From: Chitinophaga pinensis | GTDB lineage: Bacteria > Bacteroidota > Bacteroidia > NS11-12g > UBA955 | Assembly: GCA_945888525.1 (NCBI GenBank) | Contig: CAMDAF010000028.1 | Coordinates: 1-33,232, forward strand | Reading direction: 5' to 3' | Length of the DNA stretch: 33,232 nucleotides | Shown: positions 23,983 to 33,232 of the stretch, piece after piece | Position numbering within the stretch: position 1 is the stretch's first letter | Layout of the letters: every line of letters begins with the position of its first letter | Notes under the pieces: generated by a model | Databases searched by the model: none | What the model saw: the letters and a program-made list of their open reading frames with translations, nothing else | Told to the model about the DNA's origin: nothing | Program-made: the position numbers and the translations under genes

Positions 23983-26900
23983 CTATTGAATAGTATACCT
24001 CAATTTGACCCCAAAATTAGTCAATGCTGTTGGGAATGCATTAGACGCATGCGGTTTAGATGCACGGCGTTCATAGTAAATATTTAAGTTTACATTCTTG
24101 TTGACCATGTAGTTGATGTTTGGCTGTATCATAACAACCCTCTGACCACTTTGAATGGTGTTTGAGTTCAAATCAACCTGCCTGATTACAGTAAAATTAT
24201 TCTGAATACTAATGCGCATGTCCATCAACAAGTCATTTTCCAAGTATATTTTCTTGCCATTTACTTTGATAGGAATTTTAACCCCACTGGTTCTATAACT
24301 TAAATTAAATGAAAAGTCCTTTGACGTTAGCTCCGTTAAAATCGCATTTGGAACAGACAATGAAACATTTCTAGAACGGTTGATTTTAAACCCGCCTGTA
24401 ATGCCCGATTTGGTGGTAACGTCTATACCAATTAATGGACTAAACTGCTCTCTGATATTGACATTGTTGATGTTATACTGACTCACCAAGTCCTTGCCAC
24501 CTCTTGCCGTATCGTTTGGATTGTAATACAAGTTGCTGGTGTATCCACCAATATTGTAGGTTCCAGAATAACGGTGTTGCAGGGTTATATTGGTAAATAT
24601 TTTGCCCAAGGCTTTAATCTTACTTAAGCCATTGTAATTGATGTTCCAGTTTGGCAATGGAAGACTTCTAAATGGGCTCAAAGAAACCTTCGATTGATTG
24701 ATGCCAGTATAAGCAGCAAAGAAAGCCGGAATCAAAGTGTTTTGTGCCTTCGCGCCATATCCATAATAGTATTTGCCACCATTGGTTTTGTCAATACCCT
24801 TAAGCGCAACCCTTCCATCTTCATTGGCTTGCCTTTGTGATACCACAAATCTAAAGTTTTCGAAATTTTGGTAATTTGTACTTTCCCAATTATTCTTTGC
24901 ACTTGCTTTGTCGTTGGCAGTTTGGATAAAAATACCAGTCATTGTAAAGTTTCCAGTTTCCCTCAACGACAAGTCTCTCCATTGACCAGCAATGTTCTTG
25001 TATTCTCCGGTGGTGTCATATCTAAACAACGTTTGCAAGGTGTTTGATCGACTTAAGTTAAAATTCATTTGAATTCTAAAGTCTTTCATCGGCTCTAAAG
25101 TTGCACTACCCTGAATGGTCTTGATGTGGTTTTGAGAATAGAAATTATTAACCCGCACATCATTGGTCAAAGCGCCCATCTGCGCTAAATTGTATCGAAT
25201 GTCTTCATTCTGACTGCCGAGTATAAACGGTATACCTGGCACAGAATGCGCAAAGTTCTGTCCAAAATAGTCAATTTGGTGGACGAATCCTGGCAACATG
25301 ATTCCATCTCTTAAGGTATAATTGACATTGGCATTTCTCACCATCATCAAGGCCCTTAAGAACCCAGTTCCAAAGGCTTGTTTTTCTTTCTTGTTTTTTT
25401 CTGTTGCTGCTGATCCTTTGTCATCAGCGGCAGGCCCTCCAGCCTTGGCTTTCTTTGTGCCTTGGTTGATGCGGCGCAACAATGGAATTTTATTGTACAG
25501 GGACACAAAATTAAACTGAGTATTTAAAGTTAACTCACGGCTATTTTGAATGGTATTTCCTAAGCTTGAGTATGCTGGTGGTGCCTGGGTCCAACCATAA
25601 TTAGCCCCATATCTAACTGTTGAGGTTATCCAATTTAAAATACCAACTTTATCAAATGGTAAGGAGTAGTTGAAGTTAGCAATTTGGTTAAAATCTCTCA
25701 TCCTACCCAAAGCCCAAAAGTCGTTGCGGACAGAGTCTTTCTTTTCTTGGGTGTTCAATTGGCCAAATGGCTCTTGAATACGCGAATTAACGGTGGCCGA
25801 ATAGTCTAATTTCAAATTTTTAGTAATTGGATAATTGACATTGTAAACCCTTTGAATGGTAAAATTCTTATCGAACAATCGCGGCGTTAATTGCTTAAAC
25901 AAATCATTGTTCCTGGCCAACATTTCAGAGTAGTAACGGTCGACATCCATACGGATTGAAATGTTTTGAGGCAGTGCACGGACATTAAAGTCTCTGATCA
26001 AAGCCAAATGCTTGCTCTTTATAAACTTAAATGGCTCCCATGGTTTTGATTTAGGGCTGTACATATACCCCAAACTGCCATGGTAAGTTTTGCTGTACTG
26101 CTGCTCAACTTGAATGTTGCGTTTTTGAAGGTAAATATACGAATAGGTAAAGTTAAAATTCGAAATACTCCAAGGCATAATTTTACCTGAACCCGTTTGG
26201 TTTTTTCTAACGTTTGTAAAGTTTACACTATACCTGGTATTGTAATCTTCTGCATTGCGCAAAACTTGCTTTTTCTGATCGTCTGGCAAGCGCTCAACAG
26301 CCGTTTTTAACTCAATGTCTGGATTTAATGGATTAAACTTAGGTCTTACAATGGTTCCACTGTAGCCAACAAACATCGGTATGTTATAACCTGACTTTTG
26401 TGGGAAGAATTTCCCTAATTCAAAACTAGATGCCAAGTCAAATTGATAATTGTCTGCCAAGTTTCTTTCGTTAAGTCTTTTATCTATTCCACCAAATCCA
26501 ATGGTTGAAATATTTCCAGAAGCAGACAATGTTGCAAAGTCAGCCATTTGTGCAACCACTCTGCTGGTTGCAGCCCAACCGCCTTTGTTGGTAATGTCGG
26601 TAACGCGCAACTCGTTAAACCAAACCTCGCCACATTTTGACTGGTCTGTATTGTTTCTAACCCCTAGCATAATGGTGCGCACATTACTCAAATCGGGCAG
26701 GCCTAATACGGTAATCTTATGCCCTTTGTCGTTGTAATAAAAGAAAGGTCTTGTGAGTTGCACATTGCTTTCACTTCTCTTGTTCTTGGCATTGAACAAA
26801 TCGGACAATTCAAAATCAAATGCGTTTTCAGATTTCCAAATTTGGTCTTCTGAATACGTGCCATCTGGGGTCATCTTTAACGGAATTTCATACTCGTAAT

Positions 26901-29900
26901 AGTTTCCTACCAAATCAGTTCCCAAACGGATAAATGCTGAAATATCGCCGTCTTTCAAATCTGTACCTTCAGCATGCACAAACATTTTTAGGTTTTTGTA
27001 GTTCCGGATATCAAAGTTGGATGTTTTATAGGCTCCTCTTGAATCTCCTGGCTTTAAATTACAAACTCTAAGTGACAATGACTGCTCATTTTGTTGCACC
27101 ACATTTTGAGATGCTGGGTCGCGCACCCTATCTATCCCCGGAGGTTCAACATAGCGGATTGGCTGGCGTTTTCCGTTTTCTTCAATGTTAACTGTAGAAA
27201 CCACAAAGGTTGTATTGTCTGTAGGGTCTAATGGAACCACTGCACCTGGTTTGGTTAGTGAATTCAAATACCGTCTCCAATCGGCGCGAACCAATTGCAT
27301 TTGCGCAAACCTCAAAGTGGTGCTGTCTGAAAACCCTTTCATGTACATGCGCATAAAACGAATAGACTTGAAGTCAGATATGTTACCAACTGATTTGGTG
27401 TATTCTCTTACTGGAATTTTAATTTGTATCCACCTAACTTTTTCTTTTTTGCCATTCTTTAAGGTCTTTTCAATTTCAGAAATATCGGTTACAAACCCCT
27501 TGCCTATTTCAAGGTCTTGCGGACTCAAACTAATTTCATAATTGAAATAGTCCTCCGTTTGGTTCATGGTAAAATCGCTGTTGATGTCTTCGTTATCTGG
27601 AATGGTAGATGCACTTTTTGGCGTGCCATCGTCTAATTTATCTAAAGTAGAATTGCCTTGTAAACTGTTGTAGGCTTTATACCTCGAAACAACCGACGCT
27701 TTAACATCATTGTATTCAGGACTTCTATTGTGTTTGTAATTGTCGTTAGAAGGATCATTCAGAGCTTTTATATAGATATCTGAATTTGCACCAAACAATG
27801 ACTGCAAATTGCTTAAGTATTGCGCATAAAAACTGCGCTCATCATCGTCGTTCATGCCATCCAAACCAACGTCTTGTAATGGCCTTGCCGCCGGTTCATT
27901 GTCGAAGGCACTGTTTAATTGTGGCAATACTGGAACACGACCAAAGCTAGAAGTATCTAGGTCATCCAATTTGCCTTGTGGATTAAATCCATTTTCAAAA
28001 ACCTTGCGTCTATCTGGCAAAATATCTTCACTTACGTTACCAAGATCAATGTATAATTTTCCTTTGTTCGTGGTGTTTTGATCGTATATGAATGGATCCA
28101 TCATCCAAATTTCTATGTAATCAATATTCGCCGCTTCAAAGTCGTTGCTCTCTATTCGGCGCATAATACCACCCCAAGCTTTAACGGGTTCCTTAAAGAA
28201 TCCGTTGCTGGTAAAGTCGTTGGTGGCATTGTAGTTGTACTGGCCTCTTTCTCTAGGATAAAATGCCAAGTCTAAAGTTGGTAAAATATTTGGTGCGCCT
28301 TGTTGGATTTGTTTGTTAGGAAAAACCTCATTCACAGAAATCTCACGCATAAAATGGTTGCTCTGCATTTCGACATCTACGGCAATATGCTCAGGTGTAT
28401 ACTTATCTTTTCTGTAAAAGGTTGGGTCAATATTATACCAAGCGATCTTTCCACGGTTATTGCCCCAAGATTTTTTATCTGTTACAGACAGATTCCATTC
28501 AGGGAATAAAACCGGTTGGTATTGAGGCAAACTTGCCAATTTCCAACTGGAAACCAATCTTAAGTCGAAGGTCGTTTCTGCACCTTCAAAGTCGTCCAAA
28601 TAACTTACGCCTCTGGTTTCGTTTTGTCCACGTGCTTGTCCTGGAAATATACGTGCATACTCCCACTGGCTGCTCAAACGGCTTTCTGCTTTGGTTTGAA
28701 TAAATGGCAAACGGTCTACCAATTTGGTTAAAAACAAGGATGGCGTTGAATAGCTGCCATCAAAACCGATGATGGTATTTAAAAGCGGTTCATCACCAAT
28801 ATTGGTCTTAGGGGTTAAAGCCCTTTCGTACATATGGAGAATGGTTCCACCCAAGATTAATTTCTTGCTTGCAGCATAATCAAAACGTGCACCCAACAAC
28901 GTTTTTTGTTGGATATTAAACATGCTGTTGCTTTCTGCAGATACTTTTATAACCGCCCCTGATTGCAATATGCCTTGGTTGATAATGCTCACTTTACCGG
29001 CATTGTAATCGACAATAAAATCGACGTTTTCTGTTAGTTTCGTCCCGTTGGCTGTTACCACCACAGAACCTTGAGGAACGTTTAAAGCATTTAAGGAAAT
29101 CTCATTTGAACTTGTTCCTTTGTAACTGCCTTTTAAGAAAAACTTATTGTGCGTTACATCTTGCTCGGCCAGCCACTTGGTGCTATCGTACAAGGCATCG
29201 TAAACATATTTGTTGGCTACCAAGGAGTCGCCGTTAAACTTGCGTCTTAAATGGTTGCCGAAAGGCTCTCTGACAGGAAAAATTACACGTCCGTTTTTCG
29301 ATTGGAAGCTTACGTCTTCTATGGCATCAAACACACCGTCAGGCTTTGCTTCACCTTGTCTGTTGATGCGGTCCATATTCATAACGCGGATCAATGGTGT
29401 GCCTCCGCTTAGTTCTGGATAAGCATTCACCGGCATGTAATTCAAATCAGCTCCCGAAGGGTCATCGTTGTAAATTACATTAAAGTTCAGGTCGTTTGCA
29501 TTGATGTTAAATGAACCTAAAGAGTAGATATTTTTCATCATCAATTCCCACATTGGAATTTTTGTTCTGATGATATTGTTCTTCAACATTTTAACCATCA
29601 AGACTTTTGAATCTTCCCTGGTGCTGGAAATTTCAGAAGCAAATTCCCCAACCTTGTAAGGTATTCCATTGTAGGTGTATTCAAATGCAACACCTAAAAT
29701 CTCGTCGTTATTTAACGCTGTATTTAAAGAAATGTAACCCAGTTTTTGATTGATGGTAAAATCATTTTCTCCCAATTGTTTTGCATAAGTGAGCAATTCG
29801 TAATCGAAGCCTTGTTTCAAATTAGGGAAACCCAGATTTAATGCATCAATGGATGTTTTTGATTGTCTAATTAGATCCTTGGATGCGGCATTGGTCAAAT

Positions 29901-31224
29901 CGGCGTACTGGCTATTTGAGAAATTATCTGCAACAGGATTTAGTGAACCGTTTATTAAAGTTTTGTTGTAAGGTGCTTTTTCTCCAATATCCATCAAGGC
30001 CAATACGTCGCGGGTATTGTCATAACTGCCGCCACGGTTGGTTACCCATACCTCAACACGGTTGATCACGATGCCCGAATTAATTAATGGCAAGGTAGAC
30101 ATCGCCCCATCAAATTGATCTTTGAAAAACTCAGACAAGAAATAGTGTCTATTTTGGTCGTAGTTGTGGGCTTGGATATTGAAGTTTGTTATTTGAGCGC
30201 CCCCATTAACGGTTGTTTCTGTGCGTTGACCTTTGTTTTGCGTCGCAATAACCGTCATTTTAAGTTTGCCAAATTGCCAAGACGTTTTGATACCAAATAG
30301 TGATTGTCCTGCTTGAATTAAACTTCCATTTAGCGGAAGGCTAACATTACCCAATTCGACAGACTTTAACATTTGGTCTTCTTTGCCAACCCAATTCAAT
30401 TTGGTTTGGTTGTCAAAATCAAAGGTCGCATCGGTATCGTATTTAATACCCAAGTTAAGGGCATTGCCAATTTTACCCTGTACGTTTAATTGAATTTTTT
30501 GATCAAAATCAAACTGACCCGTTCTTTGCATACGGGCGCTGTACATTGGGTTTCGAACGGTATTAAAAATACCGCCAAAAGTTAACTCCGCAGATCCACT
30601 TGGTTGAATATCGATTAGGCCGCCTCTAAACAATTTGTCTAATACCTCTGGTGTTTTGACAAGCGTTGGCGATTTGTTGTTGTTAAATCCACTTTGACCG
30701 GCATTGCTTTTAGATTTTTGATCAAAATACCGCTTGCGTTCCTCTTTTGCACTTTCGGCCATGTATTCATCGCGGGTCATCTCACGCAGCAAGGTTTTTT
30801 TACCTGCTACCTCCTTGTATTCTTCATACATCTTGGTTTCGGTATTGTATTCTATGTAGGTTTTAACAGAGGGGTCGTTGAGGTCTATATTGTTCTTATA
30901 CTTAGAATCTTCACGGCCTTTGTTGTCTTTAACTGGGTACAACAAATCATCTTTTTTACTGCTGTCCTTCCCTGCTTTTTTGCTTTTAGAGGTGTCGGCA
31001 GGCGCTGAATCAAATTCTTTTAGGCTAAGATTTTTGTCTGATTCAAATATTTTTGCGCCAAATTCTTCTTCGATACCTTCTATCGAAAGCGCTAATATTG
31101 GAGGAATTTCCATCCAAGCTGAGGCAGATCGAGAAAGCGTAATTAGTGGCAGTCCAGCAATACTGAACAACAACCACAACCCTCCCTTTGACCAAAGCTT
31201 ATTTAAAGACTGCGTTGGTTTCAC
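23983..31224 (-). CDS. sprA: SprA, outer-membrane translocon of the type IX secretion system
   Basis: At 2413 residues this has the length of SprA/Sov, the giant beta-barrel through which type IX cargo crosses the outer membrane and which is needed for gliding in motile relatives. Diagnostic stretches include RGQNETRGVSYLDDFEGAE near residue 865-885, WWFNELR-type text (CGEVWFNELRVTDITNKGGWA) and the C-terminal ALTNFGVKLRYTIQ. The start is GTG 31224, giving a basic start and a hydrophobic signal (GLWLLFSIAGLPLITL). Two charged lysine-rich segments stand out: about 72-115 after the signal and about 1920-1940 (TKKAKAGGPAADDKGSAATE), probably linkers or loops. It is encoded alone, with its cargo candidate next door. 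Confidence 0.97.
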   Translation of the reverse strand: MKPTQSLNKLWSKGGLWLLFSIAGLPLITLSRSASAWMEIPPILALSIEGIEEEFGAKIFESDKNLSLKEFDSAPADTSKSKKAGKDSSKKDDLLYPVKDNKGREDSKYKNNIDLNDPSVKTYIEYNTETKMYEEYKEVAGKKTLLREMTRDEYMAESAKEERKRYFDQKSKSNAGQSGFNNNKSPTLVKTPEVLDKLFRGGLIDIQPSGSAELTFGGIFNTVRNPMYSARMQRTGQFDFDQKIQLNVQGKIGNALNLGIKYDTDATFDFDNQTKLNWVGKEDQMLKSVELGNVSLPLNGSLIQAGQSLFGIKTSWQFGKLKMTVIATQNKGQRTETTVNGGAQITNFNIQAHNYDQNRHYFLSEFFKDQFDGAMSTLPLINSGIVINRVEVWVTNRGGSYDNTRDVLALMDIGEKAPYNKTLINGSLNPVADNFSNSQYADLTNAASKDLIRQSKTSIDALNLGFPNLKQGFDYELLTYAKQLGENDFTINQKLGYISLNTALNNDEILGVAFEYTYNGIPYKVGEFASEISSTREDSKVLMVKMLKNNIIRTKIPMWELMMKNIYSLGSFNINANDLNFNVIYNDDPSGADLNYMPVNAYPELSGGTPLIRVMNMDRINRQGEAKPDGVFDAIEDVSFQSKNGRVIFPVREPFGNHLRRKFNGDSLVANKYVYDALYDSTKWLAEQDVTHNKFFLKGSYKGTSSNEISLNALNVPQGSVVVTANGTKLTENVDFIVDYNAGKVSIINQGILQSGAVIKVSAESNSMFNIQQKTLLGARFDYAASKKLILGGTILHMYERALTPKTNIGDEPLLNTIIGFDGSYSTPSLFLTKLVDRLPFIQTKAESRLSSQWEYARIFPGQARGQNETRGVSYLDDFEGAETTFDLRLVSSWKLASLPQYQPVLFPEWNLSVTDKKSWGNNRGKIAWYNIDPTFYRKDKYTPEHIAVDVEMQSNHFMREISVNEVFPNKQIQQGAPNILPTLDLAFYPRERGQYNYNATNDFTSNGFFKEPVKAWGGIMRRIESNDFEAANIDYIEIWMMDPFIYDQNTTNKGKLYIDLGNVSEDILPDRRKVFENGFNPQGKLDDLDTSSFGRVPVLPQLNSAFDNEPAARPLQDVGLDGMNDDDERSFYAQYLSNLQSLFGANSDIYIKALNDPSNDNYKHNRSPEYNDVKASVVSRYKAYNSLQGNSTLDKLDDGTPKSASTIPDNEDINSDFTMNQTEDYFNYEISLSPQDLEIGKGFVTDISEIEKTLKNGKKEKVRWIQIKIPVREYTKSVGNISDFKSIRFMRMYMKGFSDSTTLRFAQMQLVRADWRRYLNSLTKPGAVVPLDPTDNTTFVVSTVNIEENGKRQPIRYVEPPGIDRVRDPASQNVVQQNEQSLSLRVCNLKPGDSRGAYKTSNFDIRNYKNLKMFVHAEGTDLKDGDISAFIRLGTDLVGNYYEYEIPLKMTPDGTYSEDQIWKSENAFDFELSDLFNAKNKRSESNVQLTRPFFYYNDKGHKITVLGLPDLSNVRTIMLGVRNNTDQSKCGEVWFNELRVTDITNKGGWAATSRVVAQMADFATLSASGNISTIGFGGIDKRLNERNLADNYQFDLASSFELGKFFPQKSGYNIPMFVGYSGTIVRPKFNPLNPDIELKTAVERLPDDQKKQVLRNAEDYNTRYSVNFTNVRKNQTGSGKIMPWSISNFNFTYSYIYLQKRNIQVEQQYSKTYHGSLGYMYSPKSKPWEPFKFIKSKHLALIRDFNVRALPQNISIRMDVDRYYSEMLARNNDLFKQLTPRLFDKNFTIQRVYNVNYPITKNLKLDYSATVNSRIQEPFGQLNTQEKKDSVRNDFWALGRMRDFNQIANFNYSLPFDKVGILNWITSTVRYGANYGWTQAPPAYSSLGNTIQNSRELTLNTQFNFVSLYNKIPLLRRINQGTKKAKAGGPAADDKGSAATEKNKKEKQAFGTGFLRALMMVRNANVNYTLRDGIMLPGFVHQIDYFGQNFAHSVPGIPFILGSQNEDIRYNLAQMGALTNDVRVNNFYSQNHIKTIQGSATLEPMKDFRIQMNFNLSRSNTLQTLFRYDTTGEYKNIAGQWRDLSLRETGNFTMTGIFIQTANDKASAKNNWESTNYQNFENFRFVVSQRQANEDGRVALKGIDKTNGGKYYYGYGAKAQNTLIPAFFAAYTGINQSKVSLSPFRSLPLPNWNINYNGLSKIKALGKIFTNITLQHRYSGTYNIGGYTSNLYYNPNDTARGGKDLVSQYNINNVNIREQFSPLIGIDVTTKSGITGGFKINRSRNVSLSVPNAILTELTSKDFSFNLSYRTSGVKIPIKVNGKKIYLENDLLMDMRISIQNNFTVIRQVDLNSNTIQSGQRVVMIQPNINYMVNKNVNLNIYYERRASKPHASNAFPTALTNFGVKLRYTIQ

Positions 31225-31306
31225 AAGTAACGAAAAATACTAAAATTTATCAAAAATAAGTTAATTGGTAGCGTCTTTTCTATAGGCTTTTGAGGGTATT
31301 AATGTG

Positions 31307-31314
31307 CGAATATA
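31307..31314 (-). promoter_or_regulatory. weak candidate promoter element of sprA
   Basis: The minus strand reads TATATTCG, one base from TAnnTTTG, about 80 bases upstream of the sprA GTG. A second near match, TATTTTTC, lies closer to the start. Neither has a convincing -33 element. Confidence 0.25.
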
Positions 31315-31371
31315 ACGAAGTTCTTTAAAAAAAAATGCGGTTTTAAAAATTTTATGACCTTAAAATTACAA

Positions 31372-31400
31372 TTGAGCAATACTATTTTCTAGTATTTTTG
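31372..31400 (+). promoter_or_regulatory. promoter of the PagL-like gene
   Basis: TTG (31372-31374) and TATTTTTG (31393-31400) are 18 bases apart, close to the Bacteroidota -33/-7 arrangement. The -7 box ends 4 bases before the GTG start, so the transcript may have almost no leader. Confidence 0.55.
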
Positions 31401-31404
31401 CAAG

Positions 31405-32523
31405 GTGACCAACAAACGCCTACTTATCGCTTTTTGTATTTTGCCTTTATTGCTAAATGCACAAAAATACCAGGGCCTTCAGGTAAATTTTTTGCCTGGC
31501 TTTCTTATTGCCCATAGAGAATACATGGCAAATATGGAAGCCCACACATTTGGATTGGAACTTAATTACAGCAGCAATTATACGGGTTGGTCTCAAGCAG
31601 ACCAAGGATACAAGCATTTCCGCTGGGGCACAGGCCTTAGCTATTTCAATATGGGAAACCGCAATTTGAATGGCAATGTTTTGGCTTGGCATATCCATGT
31701 TGAAGCAAATCTCAAAAAACGCGAAAAATTTCAAGCGGTTTTAAAATTTGGTTCAGGCATCGGTTACCTCGACCGTCCTTACAATTTGGAGTCGAACAAG
31801 AAAAACAAAGCCATTGGGTCTAAACTTAATGGGAACATGCAAGTAATGTATAAGGCTTACTTTGATTTAAACAAAAAGACATCTTTGGTTTTAGGCGCTG
31901 GCGTTACGCATTACAGCAATGGAAATTTTAAACGCCCCAATCTTGGTATTAATATGATGCACTTGGATTTTGGTCTATTGCAAAAAATAAAAATTTCAGA
32001 AGACAAAAAACCTAAAAGCCTTCCAATCCTTTTCCCTAGCTCAGGCTTTGAAATTATGGCTGGATATGCCCGCAAACAAATAGCTGTGGCTGACACCCGC
32101 TTTTTTAACATCTATTCTTCTAGTCTTTTGTACTATTTCAGGCACAACAACAATAGAAACTGGCGCATGGGAACAGAAGTGTTTTTTGATAAAACTTATC
32201 CATATACCCTATTCAACGAGGCTTCTTTAAAAGGTGTAAAAGCCAAAGACATTACTGAAGTGGCGCTTAAAGTAGGGCATGAATTTATGTTTGGCCGCTT
32301 GGCCATTGTAACCGATTTGGGCACTTATCTTTACCGACCAAGCGACTATAAAAAACGCGTATATTTTGCCATAGGTTTTAACTACTGCTTTGGAAAAGGT
32401 ATTATTGCCCAAACCCGCTTAAAAACGCATATGGCCGTAGCGGATTACTTTTACTGGGGGGCAGCTTACCGATTTAATCCACTAAACAATAAAGTGTCAT
32501 CTCCTAATCAAAATTGGCAATGA
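31405..32523 (+). CDS. acyloxyacyl hydrolase (PagL-like lipid A 3-O-deacylase)
   Basis: The 372-residue protein starts with signal peptide MTNKRLLIAFCILPLLLNAQ and then alternating beta strands of a small outer-membrane barrel. The PagL-type active site is visible at about residue 169: THYSNGNFKRPNLGIN, with the catalytic His and Ser in HxS and the trailing N-x-x-x-N. It would remove an acyl chain from lipid A in the outer membrane. It is longer than PagL itself (about 170), with an extra C-terminal barrel-like half. The start is GTG 31405, fixed by the signal peptide. Its stop overlaps the next gene's ATG (ATGA). Confidence 0.85.
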   Translation: MTNKRLLIAFCILPLLLNAQKYQGLQVNFLPGFLIAHREYMANMEAHTFGLELNYSSNYTGWSQADQGYKHFRWGTGLSYFNMGNRNLNGNVLAWHIHVEANLKKREKFQAVLKFGSGIGYLDRPYNLESNKKNKAIGSKLNGNMQVMYKAYFDLNKKTSLVLGAGVTHYSNGNFKRPNLGINMMHLDFGLLQKIKISEDKKPKSLPILFPSSGFEIMAGYARKQIAVADTRFFNIYSSSLLYYFRHNNNRNWRMGTEVFFDKTYPYTLFNEASLKGVKAKDITEVALKVGHEFMFGRLAIVTDLGTYLYRPSDYKKRVYFAIGFNYCFGKGIIAQTRLKTHMAVADYFYWGAAYRFNPLNNKVSSPNQNWQ

Positions 32524-33232
32524 AAAATTTAAACGTATACTTTTCACTTATCGTCTTCAGTTTATTTTTCTCAAACTGCAAACACGCGGACGATCTGGTG
32601 ACCTCTTATGGAGATGAAACTACTGAAACCCGAAAGGTCGAAAGCTTTGACAAAATTTTGGCCGGCGAAAAATTTGACATTGAATTGGTGCAAGATTCAG
32701 CCAAAGCTGGAACCATTGAAATAACGGCCGGTTCCAATGTAATTAAAGGATATACCACAAAAGTGAACAATGGCGAACTTATTATTGCCAACGACAACAA
32801 ATACAATTGGGTGCGCAAGCTGAAAGTACGCCAAAAAGTTGTGGTGTACTTTGAAACTTTAAATAAGATTCAAATCAATGGTTCTGCTAAATTTACTTGC
32901 CGAGATTCCATCATCAACAAAGGCACCTTAGAAATCAAGCATGGTGGATTGGAAGATGCTGATTTATTGGTGAAAGGTGATTATGTTTTTGTTGACTGCA
33001 CCAATACGGGTGGCGTGAACTTAGAAGGCAGCTGTTTTTTACTTTCTGCATCTATTGATGACATTAGCTTTGTTAATTCATATAAGTTAAATGCTGAAAA
33101 AACGTATATCAGCAGTTTTAGCAAAGATGACAGTTATATTTTCGGAAGAAACATCATAGACATCAAACTATGGGGCACTGGAAATATCCATTACAGAGAC
33201 AGCAGCAACACCAGTGTAAATATTATTGACAC
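32520..33232 (+). CDS. DUF2807 (GIN-domain) lipoprotein, cut by the window end
   Basis: The frame begins at ATG 32520, overlapping the PagL-like stop, and is open to the window end (237 codons). MKNLNVYFSLIVFSLFFSNCKH is a lipoprotein signal. ETRKVESFDKILAGEKFDIELVQD and the following NNGELIIANDN, LKVRQKVVVYFETLNKIQINGSA text match the head-GIN/DUF2807 beta-helix pattern found in Bacteroidota surface proteins. The function is unknown. Co-transcription with the deacylase is very likely from the 4-base overlap. Confidence 0.85.
   Translation, partial: MKNLNVYFSLIVFSLFFSNCKHADDLVTSYGDETTETRKVESFDKILAGEKFDIELVQDSAKAGTIEITAGSNVIKGYTTKVNNGELIIANDNKYNWVRKLKVRQKVVVYFETLNKIQINGSAKFTCRDSIINKGTLEIKHGGLEDADLLVKGDYVFVDCTNTGGVNLEGSCFLLSASIDDISFVNSYKLNAEKTYISSFSKDDSYIFGRNIIDIKLWGTGNIHYRDSSNTSVNIID

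Noticed and set aside
30694-31243. Plus-strand frames of 104 and 121 codons opposite the sprA N-terminus
   Set aside because: They are antisense shadows of the lysine-rich and signal regions of sprA with no independent features.

Overview
The window comes from a member of the phylum Bacteroidota. The evidence is a full-length SprA (the type IX secretion outer-membrane channel), an arylsulfotransferase-like protein with a type IX C-terminal sorting domain, a FecR / TonB-dependent receptor (STN + carboxypeptidase-like + plug) / DUF4249 lipoprotein set, a short Crp/Fnr regulator of the phylum's usual style, and several TAnnTTTG elements (the Bacteroidota -7 box) close to start codons. I cannot place it below phylum from this sequence alone. 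It reads as ordinary chromosome: no insertion sequence, phage, plasmid or CRISPR locus is visible.

Left part (1-8832): the 3' end of an alpha/beta hydrolase gene faces an NAD-dependent epimerase. Divergent from the epimerase is an arginase-fold protein that has lost its metal-binding motifs. A 490-bp gene-free stretch with an imperfect palindrome between simple repeats follows. Then come three tightly packed minus-strand genes (gltX, a small lipoprotein, a stand-alone B12-binding domain of methylmalonyl-CoA mutase type), a Crp/Fnr-like regulator and a biotin carboxylase. The B12 domain and biotin carboxylase would both fit propionyl-CoA/methylmalonyl-CoA metabolism. A plus-strand membrane protein resembles the sensor half of an AraC-type regulator without its DNA-binding half.

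Middle part (8882-18146), almost all minus strand: aat and a PfkB-family kinase; a FecR-TonB receptor-DUF4249 operon whose FecR anti-sigma end lies in a separate 55-residue reading frame and which has no sigma factor gene beside it; WbqC-like protein and folK; a small membrane-anchored protein on the plus strand; and GtrA-like protein plus LD-carboxypeptidase, coupled by a GTGA overlap and suggesting cell-envelope work.

Right part (18147-33232): a tRNA-Ser(GGA) gene with a clean terminator is followed by a nested inverted repeat and four tandem ~90-bp repeat units, each opening with a hairpin. The 19 bases at the tRNA 3' end match the repeat core in inverted orientation. This array is the most unusual structure in the window. 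Beyond it are a double-rhodanese protein followed directly by a GT39-like membrane glycosyltransferase, the arylsulfotransferase-like secreted protein, sprA (7.2 kb), and a divergent pair: a PagL-like lipid A deacylase and a DUF2807 lipoprotein cut by the window end. SprA would export the sulfotransferase-like protein; the deacylase and envelope lipoproteins act at the same outer membrane.
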